Made by a program: the position numbers and the translations under genes. Below the pieces are notes generated by a model. The model was not told the origin of the DNA and ran no database searches. It was given only the letters and a program-made list of their open reading frames with translations. Of a stretch of DNA of 64,000 nucleotides, positions 42,745 through 51,943 are shown piece after piece (within the stretch, counting starts at the first letter, position 1; each line of letters begins with the position of its first letter). The stretch lies in assembly GCA_021771695.1 (NCBI GenBank), contig JAETON010000007.1, positions 1 to 64,000 of the forward strand, in the 5' to 3' direction. This stretch comes from Lachnospiraceae bacterium (GTDB lineage: Bacteria; Bacillota; Clostridia; Lachnospirales; Lachnospiraceae).

Positions 42745-44848
42745 TACTTTATGTATTGTTATGGTGATTATTGTGATGGCTTTGGCTGCCATAGAAGGAG
42801 TCAATGCATGCAATAAATTTGGAACTGTAATGGATACTGTATCATGGAATACATCTTTTGAAGAATCACGTACAATGGAAGAAATTGAAACAAAGCTGAT
42901 TTATGATTGGATGACAGGGGAAAAACTAATTGATGGTGAAGAGTATTATCATACGGATGAAGTGAAACTCCCATCGGAATGTTTTTTGAAAGCAGAACTT
43001 GTGATAAAGCCATATGGAAAAAAGGTGAAGAAAAGCACAGCTTATTATGGAACCAGCAGTCAGGAGCATTTTTCAGGTGGTAGAAGGAGTAAAATTACAA
43101 TAAAGAGAGATCCTTCTTATAAGCTGAATAAAGACGGTTCTTTTTATAATATCAAAAATGCAGAAGAGACAGATGTATATGATAGAGACATTGTTTATGA
43201 AAATGAATCAGATTTTTATACGGCAGAAGCATTGGGAACAAAGATAGACCCAATGGATTTTCCATCACAATTATTCATTAATGCAGAAAAGAAACAAAGA
43301 CTGGAATCTGTAACAATTACGATGAATTTTTCAAAAAACTGTATTAATACTTTGAAAAAGCAATATAATGAAGGCCAGCAGCAAAATCAGAAGTTTGTAA
43401 AAGAAGCAGTTGTTATCATTGGAATTGAAATTTTTGGAACTGTTTTATTGTTTATACTATTTGCATTACAAAAACAGCGGACGAGATTCTTTAGAGCATT
43501 AGATCGTATTTGGTGGGAAGTCATCGCCTGTGCCGCTGTGTGTATCATTGGAGGGATCATCTCTATTCCGGCTGCAATGGTTGAAATGAGCCGTCAGTAT
43601 GCACTTGATTATATTTTGGGATCAGAGATAGAAACTTTGATGTTGTTTACTTATATGGCAATGCCGGCACTCATTGTATTGTATGCAATTTGTATTCAGA
43701 CAACAACATGGAGAATCAAAGAACATAAGTTTTTAGATTCTACTCTTTGCGCAGGGTATTTTCGCAGATGGTATCGAAATTTCAAAAAACGGAAAGAATT
43801 GGAATATGCAGCGATGTCTTTTGCCCAAAAGCATGCACAAGACCGTATTTGGCAATATCGTATAGCAAGAAGAATCTTAATTTTGTTTATTTTCCTGAGC
43901 ATCTGCAGTATTCCTTGGCTGGCGTTTTTCGGAATCGGTTTAGCGGTTCTTGGCTGGCTTGGCATCAGATATTTGAAAAAATATTCAGATAAATATGCCA
44001 GGGAGCAGATAGATTTGTCCAAGTTGATGGAACAAATCGAACGGATTTCCAAGGGAGAGTTGGCTGCAGTGACTGATATACCGGAGGATTCTTTGTATTA
44101 TAATTACAGTCAGCAGCTTGCAAATATTGGAAGCGGAATGGAAAAAGCAATGGAAGATCAGCTGCGGGGAGAGCGGATGAAGATTGATTTGATTACGAAT
44201 GTTTCTCATGACTTGAAAACGCCATTGACTTCTATCATTGGTTATGTGGATTTGTTAAGTAAAGATAAAACGCTTTCGCCGGAAGCAAAAGATTATGTTC
44301 AGATTCTTACCAAGAAAACGGAACGGCTGAAAGATATTATTGCAGACCTGTTTGAACTTGCGAAATCAACCAGCGGTGATGCAAAAGTGGAATTAGAACC
44401 GATGGATATGCGGAAATTGGCAGAACAGACATTAGGAGATATGGCAGACCAGATTGAGGAATCCGGTTTTATCATTCGTTTTCGCTGCGATACAGAGCAG
44501 ACAATGTTTCTTGGAGACGTGAATCGAATGTATCGTGTAGTCCAAAATGTTTTAGAAAATGCATTGAAATACTCATTGCAGGGAACACGGATTTTTGTCC
44601 GGATTACAGATGAAATGGATAAAGTCAAGATGGAAGTGATGAATACGGCTTCTTACGAAATGGACTTTACGGAAGATGAGATTATGGAACGATTTGCAAG
44701 AGCAGAAAAATCAAGAACCAGCGACGGAAACGGACTTGGACTTTCTATTGCAGATAGTTTTACAAAAAACTGCGGCGGTGAATTTGAGATTAAAATCCGC
44801 GGAGACCAATTTAAAGCATCGATTTGTTTTCCAAAATATAAAAAATAA
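42716..44848 (+). CDS. Sensor histidine kinase with several membrane segments
   Basis: The 710-residue kinase has one helix (9-28), an extracellular region of about 195 residues with no family I recognise, then further helices (about 228-248, 264-286, 303-325 and 383-418). A HAMP-like linker (LMEQIERISKGELAAV), HisKA with phospho-acceptor His498 (NVSHDLKTPLTSIIGYVDLL) and a HATPase domain (VLENALKYS, GNGLGLSIA) follow. The start is TTG at 42716, preceded by AAGGTGGTG; the next in-frame ATG would cut into the first helix. The last G1-box residues are intact, so it should be active. Confidence 0.88.
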   Translation: MDIKWKKWINTLCIVMVIIVMALAAIEGVNACNKFGTVMDTVSWNTSFEESRTMEEIETKLIYDWMTGEKLIDGEEYYHTDEVKLPSECFLKAELVIKPYGKKVKKSTAYYGTSSQEHFSGGRRSKITIKRDPSYKLNKDGSFYNIKNAEETDVYDRDIVYENESDFYTAEALGTKIDPMDFPSQLFINAEKKQRLESVTITMNFSKNCINTLKKQYNEGQQQNQKFVKEAVVIIGIEIFGTVLLFILFALQKQRTRFFRALDRIWWEVIACAAVCIIGGIISIPAAMVEMSRQYALDYILGSEIETLMLFTYMAMPALIVLYAICIQTTTWRIKEHKFLDSTLCAGYFRRWYRNFKKRKELEYAAMSFAQKHAQDRIWQYRIARRILILFIFLSICSIPWLAFFGIGLAVLGWLGIRYLKKYSDKYAREQIDLSKLMEQIERISKGELAAVTDIPEDSLYYNYSQQLANIGSGMEKAMEDQLRGERMKIDLITNVSHDLKTPLTSIIGYVDLLSKDKTLSPEAKDYVQILTKKTERLKDIIADLFELAKSTSGDAKVELEPMDMRKLAEQTLGDMADQIEESGFIIRFRCDTEQTMFLGDVNRMYRVVQNVLENALKYSLQGTRIFVRITDEMDKVKMEVMNTASYEMDFTEDEIMERFARAEKSRTSDGNGLGLSIADSFTKNCGGEFEIKIRGDQFKASICFPKYKK

Positions 44849-45058
44849 AATATTGATGAATGTAGTATGTAAATTAAAAAAGGATGTATTAAAAAAAGTT
44901 AACGAAAAATTGTATTTATTTTGAAAAACAATAGAAAATATAAATGAAAAGATATATAATAAACAAGTGCTTAAAATATACAGGTAGTTTTTATATCAAA
45001 TAAAAAACTTATGATACATGGTTGTTTTATAGATGGTTGTATATTTTTAAGTGCCGGT
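44849..45058. repeat. AT-rich intergenic stretch with an imperfect inverted repeat
   Basis: No gene is supported between 44849 and 45174. CTTAAAATATACA (44970-44982) and TGTATATTTTTAAG (45038-45051) are inverted copies differing by one inserted T, and the 55 bases between them are AT-rich. The structure may be a long-loop hairpin before the terminator at 45059, or a binding site pair. Confidence 0.4.
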
Positions 45059-45094
45059 GAAAGAAGTTCTGTCGAGGAGCTTCTTTCTTTTTTT
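45059..45094 (+). terminator. Terminator between the two-component system and the glycosidase
   Basis: GAAAGAAG (45059-45066) pairs with CTTCTTTC (45080-45087), extended by partial pairing of the next three bases, and is followed by seven T residues. Confidence 0.8.
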
Positions 45095-45122
45095 GCAGGA
45101 TTTTATGTTCACAGAAGATTCA

Positions 45123-45151
45123 TGGACACTTTATAGGAAAAATGCTATAAT
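45123..45151 (+). promoter_or_regulatory. Sigma-A promoter of the NagZ-like gene
   Basis: TGGACA (45123-45128), a 17-base spacer and TATAAT (45146-45151) lie 23 bases before the ATG. Confidence 0.7.
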
Positions 45152-45174
45152 TCATTCAGAAAGGATTTCAAAAG

Positions 45175-46374
45175 ATGAAGAAGAGATTCATAAGCTGTAT
45201 TTTGGCCTGTTTAATAATGATATTGGCAGGCTGTAATATTGATGGGAAGAAAGAGAAAAATTTAAAAACAGAGGATTTGGATGAAGCAACTTTGGAAGGA
45301 ATGGCGAAGGATATTACTGAAGAGATGTCCTTGAAGAACAAACTGGGACAGCTTTTTATGGTGTCTGTTTATTCTTTGGACGAAGAGGACAGCAAAAATC
45401 AGACAAAGATAACAAGCCATATGAAGAAGACTTTGAAAAAGTATCCAGTTGGCGGGGTGGTTTTGTTTTCTAAAAATATGAAGGATGCAAAACAGACAAA
45501 GCAATTGATATCTGATTTGCAGGAGGCATCGTATGTTCCGCTGTTTGCTGCAGTTGATGAGGAAGGCGGGTCTGTTTCGCGGGCTGCTTCCAATCCCAAG
45601 ATGAATGTAACAAAGTATCCTTCAGCAAAGATCATTGGGGAGACTTATGAAGAGGACAACATAGAAGCTATGGGCAGGAATCAAAGCAAGGAATTAAAAG
45701 CCCTTGGATTTAATATGAATCTTGCGCCAGTGGCAGATGTTTTGACCAATGAAAACAATACAGAAGTCGGAGACCGAAGTTTTGGAAAGAATGCTAAAAA
45801 GGTTTCTAATATTGTTTCGATTTTGGTAAAGAATATGCAGAAACAGCAGATTTCTGCCGTATTAAAGCATTTTCCGGGAAGTGGAGATACGTGGGGAGAT
45901 ACTCATTTGGGAAGTATGGAGACGAAACAAAATATCCAGCGTCTGAGAAAAACAGAATTTCAGCCATTTGAAGCGGGGATTAAGGCGAAGGTGGATGCCA
46001 TTATGGTGTCTCATTTAATGCTTAGCAGTGTGACCGATGAAAAAGAGCCGTCCAGTTTAAGCACCCGTGTGATTTCTGATATTTTGCGGGAAGAGTTGGA
46101 ATATGATGGAATGATTATGACAGATGCCATGAATATGAAATCTATTACAGAGAATTATTCTGCAGGCGATGCAGCAGTAAAAGCTATTCAAGCCGGAAAT
46201 GATATCATTGTGATGCCCCAAGATTTAGGTGAAGCATATGAGGCAGTCAAAGGAGCATTGAAAAAAGGTACGTTAAAAGAGTCTAGAATTGATGAGTCTG
46301 TTGAGCGGATTATTTATACAAAATTAAAGCGAGGGGAAATACCTCCAGATACAGAGCTGTTGAAGGATAACTAA
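45175..46374 (+). CDS. Lipoprotein beta-N-acetylhexosaminidase, GH3 NagZ-like
   Basis: The 399-residue protein has a lipoprotein signal with lipobox LAGC (lipidated Cys20). It is a GH3 single-domain enzyme: GQLFMVSVYS, VDEEGGSVSRAASN, APVADVLT, VGDRSFGKNAK, then KHFPGSGDTWGDTHLGSM with the His/Asp acid-base dyad loop, MVSHLMLSSVT, and the nucleophile Asp317 in MIMTDAMNMKSI. It should remove terminal N-acetylglucosamine from peptidoglycan fragments outside the cell. The usual nucleophile context is TDDL/TDDM; here it is TDAM, still with Asp. It has its own promoter. Confidence 0.88.
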   Translation: MKKRFISCILACLIMILAGCNIDGKKEKNLKTEDLDEATLEGMAKDITEEMSLKNKLGQLFMVSVYSLDEEDSKNQTKITSHMKKTLKKYPVGGVVLFSKNMKDAKQTKQLISDLQEASYVPLFAAVDEEGGSVSRAASNPKMNVTKYPSAKIIGETYEEDNIEAMGRNQSKELKALGFNMNLAPVADVLTNENNTEVGDRSFGKNAKKVSNIVSILVKNMQKQQISAVLKHFPGSGDTWGDTHLGSMETKQNIQRLRKTEFQPFEAGIKAKVDAIMVSHLMLSSVTDEKEPSSLSTRVISDILREELEYDGMIMTDAMNMKSITENYSAGDAAVKAIQAGNDIIVMPQDLGEAYEAVKGALKKGTLKESRIDESVERIIYTKLKRGEIPPDTELLKDN

Positions 46375-46413
46375 AAAGATGCAGAGAAGCCTTATGATAT
46401 AAGATAAACAATC

Positions 46414-46442
46414 TTGCAGTTTCTACTTTTCTATGGTAGTAT
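46414..46442 (+). promoter_or_regulatory. Sigma-A promoter of the pur operon
   Basis: TTGCAG (46414-46419), a 17-base spacer and TAGTAT (46437-46442) lie 55 bases before purC. No guanine riboswitch is seen in the leader. Confidence 0.55.
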
Positions 46443-46496
46443 CAGAATGAACAAATTTGAATTTTACACATTTTTATGAAAAAAAGGAGTTTGATC

Positions 46497-47201
46497 ATGG
46501 AAAAACAAGATTTACTGTATGAAGGAAAAGCAAAGAAAGTATTTAAAACAGATGATCCGGATTTATTGATTGTTGACTATAAAGATGACGCAACAGCATT
46601 TAATGGTGAGAAAAAAGGAACAATTGTAGGAAAAGGTGTTGTCAATAACCGTATGACAAACTACATGTTCAAAATTATGGAAGAAAAAGGCGTTCCAACA
46701 CACTATGTACAGGAGTTAAGTGACCGTGAGACGGTTGTAAAGAAAGTAGAAATTGTTCCTCTGGAAGTCATTATTCGTAATGTTGCAGCAGGAAGTTTTT
46801 CTAAAAAATTAGGAATTGAAGAAGGGTTTGAATTATTACAGCCGACATTAGAGTTCAGCTACAAAGATGATGAACTTGGAGATCCGTTTATCAATTCATA
46901 TTATGCATTAGCATTAGGAAAAGCAACACAGGAAGAAATCGATGCGATTACAAAGTATGCATTCAAGGTAAATGAAGTTTTGAAAGAGGAATTTGCAAAA
47001 GCAGGAATTAAATTGGTAGACTTTAAAATCGAATTTGGACGTTATAAAGGAGAAATTATTCTGGCAGATGAAATTTCTCCAGATACATGCCGTTTATGGG
47101 ATGCAAAAACAAATGCAAAACTAGATAAAGACCGTTTCCGCAGAGATATGGGAGATGTAGAAGAAGCTTACGAGGAAGTATACAGAAGACTTGGATTATA
47201 G
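46497..47201 (+). CDS. purC: SAICAR synthase (phosphoribosylaminoimidazole-succinocarboxamide synthase)
   Basis: The 234-residue enzyme joins aspartate to CAIR in purine synthesis. Hallmarks: [57 protein letters not shown] and [12 protein letters not shown]. The ATG at 46497 follows AAAGGAG; an earlier in-frame ATG at 46476 overlaps the A-rich ribosome site. It is the first gene of purC-purF-purB, each separated by less than 20 bases. Confidence 0.95.
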   Translation: MEKQDLLYEGKAKKVFKTDDPDLLIVDYKDDATAFNGEKKGTIVGKGVVNNRMTNYMFKIMEEKGVPTHYVQELSDRETVVKKVEIVPLEVIIRNVAAGSFSKKLGIEEGFELLQPTLEFSYKDDELGDPFINSYYALALGKATQEEIDAITKYAFKVNEVLKEEFAKAGIKLVDFKIEFGRYKGEIILADEISPDTCRLWDAKTNAKLDKDRFRRDMGDVEEAYEEVYRRLGL

Positions 47202-47219
47202 AAAGGCCTGAAAAATAAA

Positions 47220-48647
47220 ATGAGCAGAGAGAATTTTGATAAGTTGGGAGAAGAATGCGGGGTTTTTGGAATTTATGACTTCGATGGAAATGATGTAGCT
47301 TCAACGATTTATTATGGTCTTTTTGCATTACAGCATAGAGGACAGGAAAGTTGTGGTATCACCGTATCAGATACCAATGGACCAAAACGTAATATTAATA
47401 CTTATAAAGGAATGGGTCTTTGCAATGAGGTTTTTACACCGGATATTTTAAATGGATTAAAAGGAGATATTGGTGTAGGACATGTCAGATATTCAACAGC
47501 CGGAGAAAGTACACGGGAAAATGCACAGCCTTTAGTGTTGAATTACATCAAAGGAACGTTAGGTTTGGCGCATAATGGAAATTTAATTAATGCACTGGAA
47601 TTAAGGGAAGAACTGGAACAAACCGGAGCTATCTTTCAGACAACGATTGATTCAGAGGTAATTGCATATCACATTGCGAGAGAACGAATTCATACAGCTA
47701 CGATTGAAGAAGCAGTGATGAATGCTATGCGTAAAATTAAAGGAGCGTATTCTTTGATCGTCATGTCTCCAAGAAAATTAATTGGTGCGAGAGATCCGTA
47801 TGGATTTAAGCCTCTTTGTATTGGAAAACGTGATAATGCCTATATTCTTGCATCAGAGACATGTGCATTGGATACAATTGGAGCCGAATTTATACGTGAT
47901 GTTCAGCCGGGAGAAATTGTAAGTATCACAAAGGACGGTATCCGTTCTAATTGTGATATGTGTCTTCCAAAAGAACAGTCAGCGAGATGTATTTTTGAAT
48001 ATATTTATTTTGCAAGACCGGACAGCGAAATTGACGGAGTCAGTGTATATCAGTCCCGAATTGATGCAGGAAAATATTTAGCAAAAGATTCACCAGTAGA
48101 TGCAGATATTGTTGTTGGAGTTCCAGAGTCTGGAAATGCAGCAGCACTTGGATATTCTTTGGAATCTGGTATTCCATACGGAACAGCTTTTGTAAAAAAT
48201 GCGTATGTTGGACGAACCTTTATTAAACCAGGACAGAGCAGCCGTGAATCCAGTGTACAGATTAAATTAAACGTATTAAGAGAGGCGGTTGAAGGCAAAA
48301 GAGTCATCATGATTGATGATTCCATTGTCCGTGGAACGACCAGTGACCGTATTGTTGGTATGTTAAGAGATGCGGGAGCCAAGGAAGTTCATGTACGCAT
48401 TAGTTCACCGCCGTTTTTATGGCCGTGTTATTTTGGAACAGATATTCCGGCAAGAGAACAGTTGATTGCCTATAACCGTTCAGTAAATGAAATATGCCAG
48501 ATAATTGGAGCAGACAGTTTGGGATATTTAAGAGAAGAACGGCTGGCAGAGATGGTAAAAGGTCTGCCTATTTGTAAAGGATGTTTTACAGGCAGGTATC
48601 CGATGGAACCACCGACACGGGATATTCGTGGAAATTATGAAAAATAA
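47220..48647 (+). CDS. purF: Amidophosphoribosyltransferase
   Basis: The 475-residue enzyme makes phosphoribosylamine from PRPP and glutamine, the first committed step of purine synthesis. A twelve-residue propeptide precedes the nucleophile Cys13 (GEECGVFGIYD), as in the Bacillus-type enzyme that is matured by cleavage. LFALQHRGQESCGI, GHVRYSTAGES, HNGNLINA, the PRPP loop VIMIDDSIVRGTT and the late Fe-S ligand Cys residues (CYFGTD, CKGCFTGRYP) are present. RBS AAAGG is modest. Confidence 0.95.
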   Translation: MSRENFDKLGEECGVFGIYDFDGNDVASTIYYGLFALQHRGQESCGITVSDTNGPKRNINTYKGMGLCNEVFTPDILNGLKGDIGVGHVRYSTAGESTRENAQPLVLNYIKGTLGLAHNGNLINALELREELEQTGAIFQTTIDSEVIAYHIARERIHTATIEEAVMNAMRKIKGAYSLIVMSPRKLIGARDPYGFKPLCIGKRDNAYILASETCALDTIGAEFIRDVQPGEIVSITKDGIRSNCDMCLPKEQSARCIFEYIYFARPDSEIDGVSVYQSRIDAGKYLAKDSPVDADIVVGVPESGNAAALGYSLESGIPYGTAFVKNAYVGRTFIKPGQSSRESSVQIKLNVLREAVEGKRVIMIDDSIVRGTTSDRIVGMLRDAGAKEVHVRISSPPFLWPCYFGTDIPAREQLIAYNRSVNEICQIIGADSLGYLREERLAEMVKGLPICKGCFTGRYPMEPPTRDIRGNYEK

Positions 48648-48656
48648 GGAGTTTTT

Positions 48657-50087
48657 ATGAACGATAGATATCAAAGTCCGTTATCAGAACGTTATGCAAG
48701 CAAGGAAATGCAGTACATTTTTTCACCAGATAAAAAATTTAAAACATGGAGAAAATTATGGATTGCTCTTGCAGAAGTTGAAAAAGAATTAGGATTAGAC
48801 ATTACACAGGAACAGATTGATGAATTAAAAGAACATGCAGAGGATATTAATTATGATGTGGCAAAAGAACGCGAGAAATTAGTCCGTCATGATGTTATGT
48901 CTCATGTGTATGCGTATGGACAGCAATGTCCAAAAGCAAAAGGAATTATTCATTTAGGAGCTACTTCCTGTTATGTTGGAGATAATACAGATATTATTAT
49001 TATGACAGAGGCTTTAAAATTAGTAAGAACAAAGCTTTTGAATGTTATGAATGAATTATCTAAGTTTGCAATGAAATATAAAGATCTTCCAACTCTTGGA
49101 TTTACACATTTCCAGCCGGCACAGCCGACAACTGTTGGAAAAAGAGCAAGTTTATGGCTGATGGATTTGGTATATGATCTGGAAGATTTGGATCATGTCA
49201 TTGCGAATATGCGTCTTCTTGGCTCTAAAGGTACCACAGGAACACAGGCAAGCTTTTTAGAATTGTTTGAGGGAGATCATGAAACAATCAAAAAGATTGA
49301 TGGAATGATTGCCCAAAAGATGGGATTTGATAAATGCCAGCCGGTATCCGGGCAGACATATTCCAGAAAGATTGATTCTCGTGTCATCAATGTATTAAGT
49401 CAGATTGCACAGTCTGCACATAAATTTTCTAATGATATCCGTCTCCTTCAGCATTTGAAAGAAGTGGAAGAACCTTTTGAAAAGAATCAGATCGGATCTT
49501 CTGCAATGGCTTATAAGAGAAATCCGATGCGAAGTGAAAGAATTGCTTCTTTGTCAGATTATGTAATGGCTGATGCAATGAACCCTGCTTTTGTTGCGTC
49601 AACACAATGGTTTGAAAGAACCTTGGATGATTCTGCAAATAAGCGTCTGTCTGTACCGGAAGGTTTTCTTGCAATTGATGGTATTTTGGATTTATATCTG
49701 AATGTTGTGGATGGACTGGTTGTATATCCAAAAGTTATCGAAAGCCGTTTAATGAGTGAGCTTCCATTTATGGCAACAGAAAATATTATGATGGATGCTG
49801 TAAAAGCAGGTGGAGATCGTCAGGAACTACATGAAAAGATTCGTGTACATTCCATGGCAGCAGGAAAAGTTGTCAAAGAAGAAGGGAAAGCAAATGATCT
49901 GTTAGACAGAATTGCAAAAGATCCTGCATTTGGAATGACGAAGGAACAGTTAGAATCTATTATGGAACCAAAGAATTTTGTAGGACGTGCACCGCAGCAG
50001 ACAGAAGAATTTGTAACAGAAGTTGTACAGCCGATTTTGGATGCCAATAAAGATGTCTTAGGAATGACAGCAGAAATTAACGTATAA
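48657..50087 (+). CDS. purB: Adenylosuccinate lyase
   Basis: The 476-residue enzyme cleaves SAICAR and adenylosuccinate. It belongs to the longer PurB branch: SPLSERYASKEM, KGIIHLGATSCYVGDNTD, GFTHFQPAQPTTVGKRA, and the signature loop GSSAMAYKRNPMRSERI containing the catalytic Ser. It uses the product of purC upstream (after purH-type steps elsewhere), which fits the operon. RBS AAGGAG. A strong terminator lies nine bases after the stop. Confidence 0.95.
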   Translation: MNDRYQSPLSERYASKEMQYIFSPDKKFKTWRKLWIALAEVEKELGLDITQEQIDELKEHAEDINYDVAKEREKLVRHDVMSHVYAYGQQCPKAKGIIHLGATSCYVGDNTDIIIMTEALKLVRTKLLNVMNELSKFAMKYKDLPTLGFTHFQPAQPTTVGKRASLWLMDLVYDLEDLDHVIANMRLLGSKGTTGTQASFLELFEGDHETIKKIDGMIAQKMGFDKCQPVSGQTYSRKIDSRVINVLSQIAQSAHKFSNDIRLLQHLKEVEEPFEKNQIGSSAMAYKRNPMRSERIASLSDYVMADAMNPAFVASTQWFERTLDDSANKRLSVPEGFLAIDGILDLYLNVVDGLVVYPKVIESRLMSELPFMATENIMMDAVKAGGDRQELHEKIRVHSMAAGKVVKEEGKANDLLDRIAKDPAFGMTKEQLESIMEPKNFVGRAPQQTEEFVTEVVQPILDANKDVLGMTAEINV

Positions 50088-50096
50088 AATATCAAA

Positions 50097-50140
50097 AGAA
50101 GCTTTCAGCAAAACGTTTTTGCATGAAGGCTTCTTTTTTT
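50097..50140 (+). terminator. Terminator of the pur operon
   Basis: A long hairpin pairs AGAAGCTTTCA with TGAAGGCTTCT (one wobble), with GCAAAA/TTTTTGC continuing inside, and ends in seven T residues at 50134-50140. Confidence 0.85.
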
Positions 50141-50168
50141 CGAAATAAAAAAGTTGAGGAATTGTATC

Positions 50169-50885
50169 ATGCCAGGATATATTTTACATTTAACAGCTGC
50201 AAGGATGGCACTGGATTTATTACAGAAAACAAATGCTGGATTTGGCAGTCCGGTCATTCAGAATGAATTTTTTGTGGGAAATCTTTTACCGGACACAGTA
50301 AAAAATAATATAGAAAAGAATAAATCTCATTTTCGGAATCCAAAATTTCGAGGAAATATGGTGGAGTATCCTGATCTGGATATGTTTTTGGATAAATATC
50401 GTTATCTGCTTGGGAATATTAGTTGTTTGGGATATTATTTTCATCTTTATATAGACCGCCGGTTTTTTAAAAATTATTTGCCGCAAATCGTGGTATTTAC
50501 GGATGAGAATGGACAGGAAAAAGAAAAAAGAGAGGAGATTGTTTGGGCAGAATTGAAGGGGACTGGACAAAAAGTTTCCATTCAAGACTTTTTCTCTGAA
50601 AAATATTATTATGGCGATTATACGAAAATGAATACATATTTAGCGAAACGGTATCATCTGCCAATGGATTTGGACATTTGTATGGAAAATCCGGGAATTG
50701 AAGAAGTCCATTATATGGAGACGGCGGAAACTTTGCGGGAACTGCAGGGGTATTTAAAAATACCGGCAAAAGAAATAGAAGAATTAAAAGTTTTTCATGT
50801 GGAAGAATTATTGGAATTTTTGAGAAAAGAAGCAGAAAAGTTTGTGAACAAAATATCATCGTCTTGTATAAATTTGTTGGAGTGA
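50169..50885 (+). CDS. Putative zinc-dependent phospholipase C-like hydrolase
   Basis: The 238-residue protein starts MPGYILHLTAARMALDLL and contains NEFFVGNLLPDTVKN, KSHFR and LGYYFHLYIDRRFF. The spacing of the His and Asp residues (H near 7, D near 42, H near 54, H..D near 95-99) recalls the Zn_dep_PLPC-like family of small clostridial proteins. No signal peptide is seen, so a cytoplasmic hydrolase or phosphodiesterase is possible. It lies 3 bases from a lipid kinase, supporting a lipid-related role, but the activity is inferred. ATG at 50169 follows GAGGAA. Confidence 0.55.
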   Translation: MPGYILHLTAARMALDLLQKTNAGFGSPVIQNEFFVGNLLPDTVKNNIEKNKSHFRNPKFRGNMVEYPDLDMFLDKYRYLLGNISCLGYYFHLYIDRRFFKNYLPQIVVFTDENGQEKEKREEIVWAELKGTGQKVSIQDFFSEKYYYGDYTKMNTYLAKRYHLPMDLDICMENPGIEEVHYMETAETLRELQGYLKIPAKEIEELKVFHVEELLEFLRKEAEKFVNKISSSCINLLE

Positions 50886-50888
50886 TTT

Positions 50889-51797
50889 ATGTATTATTTT
50901 ATTATTAATCCCAATGCTCGTTCTCGTATGGGAATTGCTGTATGGAAAGAGTTAAAGGAAATCTTATTGGAAAAAGGAGTTCCTTTTCGGGAGTTTATTA
51001 CGAAAAATTCAATAGAAGCCCAAGAGATTGTAAAAAAGATTAGTTCTTTAGGATATCCGGTGTCAGTGGTTGTTTTAGGAGGCGACGGAACACTGCATAG
51101 AGTGCTTTCGAGCTTAAATAATCAAAATCATGTTACGTTGGGTTATATTCCCATTGGTTCTAGCAATGATTTTGCAAGGGGCATGAGATGGAGCAGGGAT
51201 TTCAAAGAGCGTTTGCAGAGATTACTAGAGGCTTCAGATTTCTGTCAGATTGACTACGGCTGTCTGGAGTCCGAAAATGAAAAGGAGAAATTTATAGTCA
51301 GTGCTGGAGTAGGATTCGATGCGGCAGTATGTGAAATGGCAAATCATTCAAAAATCAAAAAACTGCTGAATCGTTTCAAATTAGGAAAATTGACTTATCT
51401 TCAAATTGGATTGTCTGCTTTGTGGAAAACCCCTTTGTTTGAGGCAGAGCTGATTTTAGATTACAAAAAGTATTCTTATGATGAAGTGCTGTTTATTTCT
51501 GTACATAATCTTCCTTACGAAGGAGGGGGATTGCCATTTTGTCCAGATGCTGATCCACAAGATGGATTTTTAGATGTATGTGTTGTGGCAGGACTTTCAA
51601 AGAAAAGGATGCCGGGAGTTTTAATGAAAGTACCCTCTGGAAAACATATAAATTGTGAAAATGTATATATTCATCGCTGCAAAACAATAACGGTTCAATT
51701 GCAGCAACCGCAATATATTCACATGGATGGAGAAGTACCGGGAAAAAGATCAAAAATAATAATTTCAGTAACAGACAATCAAATAAAAATGATTTAA
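50889..51797 (+). CDS. Diacylglycerol kinase-family lipid kinase (DagK/YegS/BmrU type)
   Basis: The 302-residue protein has the DAGK catalytic fold: YFIINPNARSRMG (nucleotide-binding start), VVLGGDGTLHRVL, IPIGSSNDFARGM, a C-terminal beta domain with EGGGLPFCPDADPQDGFLD and QYIHMDGEVP. It phosphorylates diacylglycerol or a related lipid with ATP. If an LtaS-like enzyme (19966) consumes phosphatidylglycerol, this kinase would recycle the diacylglycerol product; that link is inference. It directly follows the PLC-like gene. Confidence 0.88.
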   Translation: MYYFIINPNARSRMGIAVWKELKEILLEKGVPFREFITKNSIEAQEIVKKISSLGYPVSVVVLGGDGTLHRVLSSLNNQNHVTLGYIPIGSSNDFARGMRWSRDFKERLQRLLEASDFCQIDYGCLESENEKEKFIVSAGVGFDAAVCEMANHSKIKKLLNRFKLGKLTYLQIGLSALWKTPLFEAELILDYKKYSYDEVLFISVHNLPYEGGGLPFCPDADPQDGFLDVCVVAGLSKKRMPGVLMKVPSGKHINCENVYIHRCKTITVQLQQPQYIHMDGEVPGKRSKIIISVTDNQIKMI

Positions 51798-51801
51798 ATA
51801 G

Positions 51802-51833
51802 AGGATATCATGCGGAGCATGGTATCCTTTATT
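51802..51833 (+). terminator. Terminator after the lipid kinase
   Basis: AGGATATCATGC (51802-51813), a GGA loop and GCATGGTATCCT (51817-51828) form a 12-bp stem with one wobble, followed by TTATT. Confidence 0.75.
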
Positions 51834-51867
51834 GCTAAATGAATACAATATTAATTTAACAAATAGA

Positions 51868-51895
51868 TTGACTTTTAAAAGATATATGATAAGAT
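51868..51895 (+). promoter_or_regulatory. Sigma-A promoter of the coiled-coil gene
   Basis: TTGACT (51868-51873), a 16-base spacer and TAAGAT (51890-51895) lie 48 bases before the ATG. Confidence 0.5.
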
Positions 51896-51943
51896 ATAAA
51901 AACAATTGATTGCAGGAATAATATGTAAGGGAAGGAGCAGCCT

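Noticed and set aside
45051-45236. Plus-strand ORF of 61 codons upstream of the NagZ-like gene
   Set aside because: It runs through a terminator and the promoter of the next gene and has no family resemblance.
46375-46496. Guanine or PRPP riboswitch in the pur leader
   Set aside because: The leader is about 50 bases after the promoter and has no conserved aptamer core or terminator pair.
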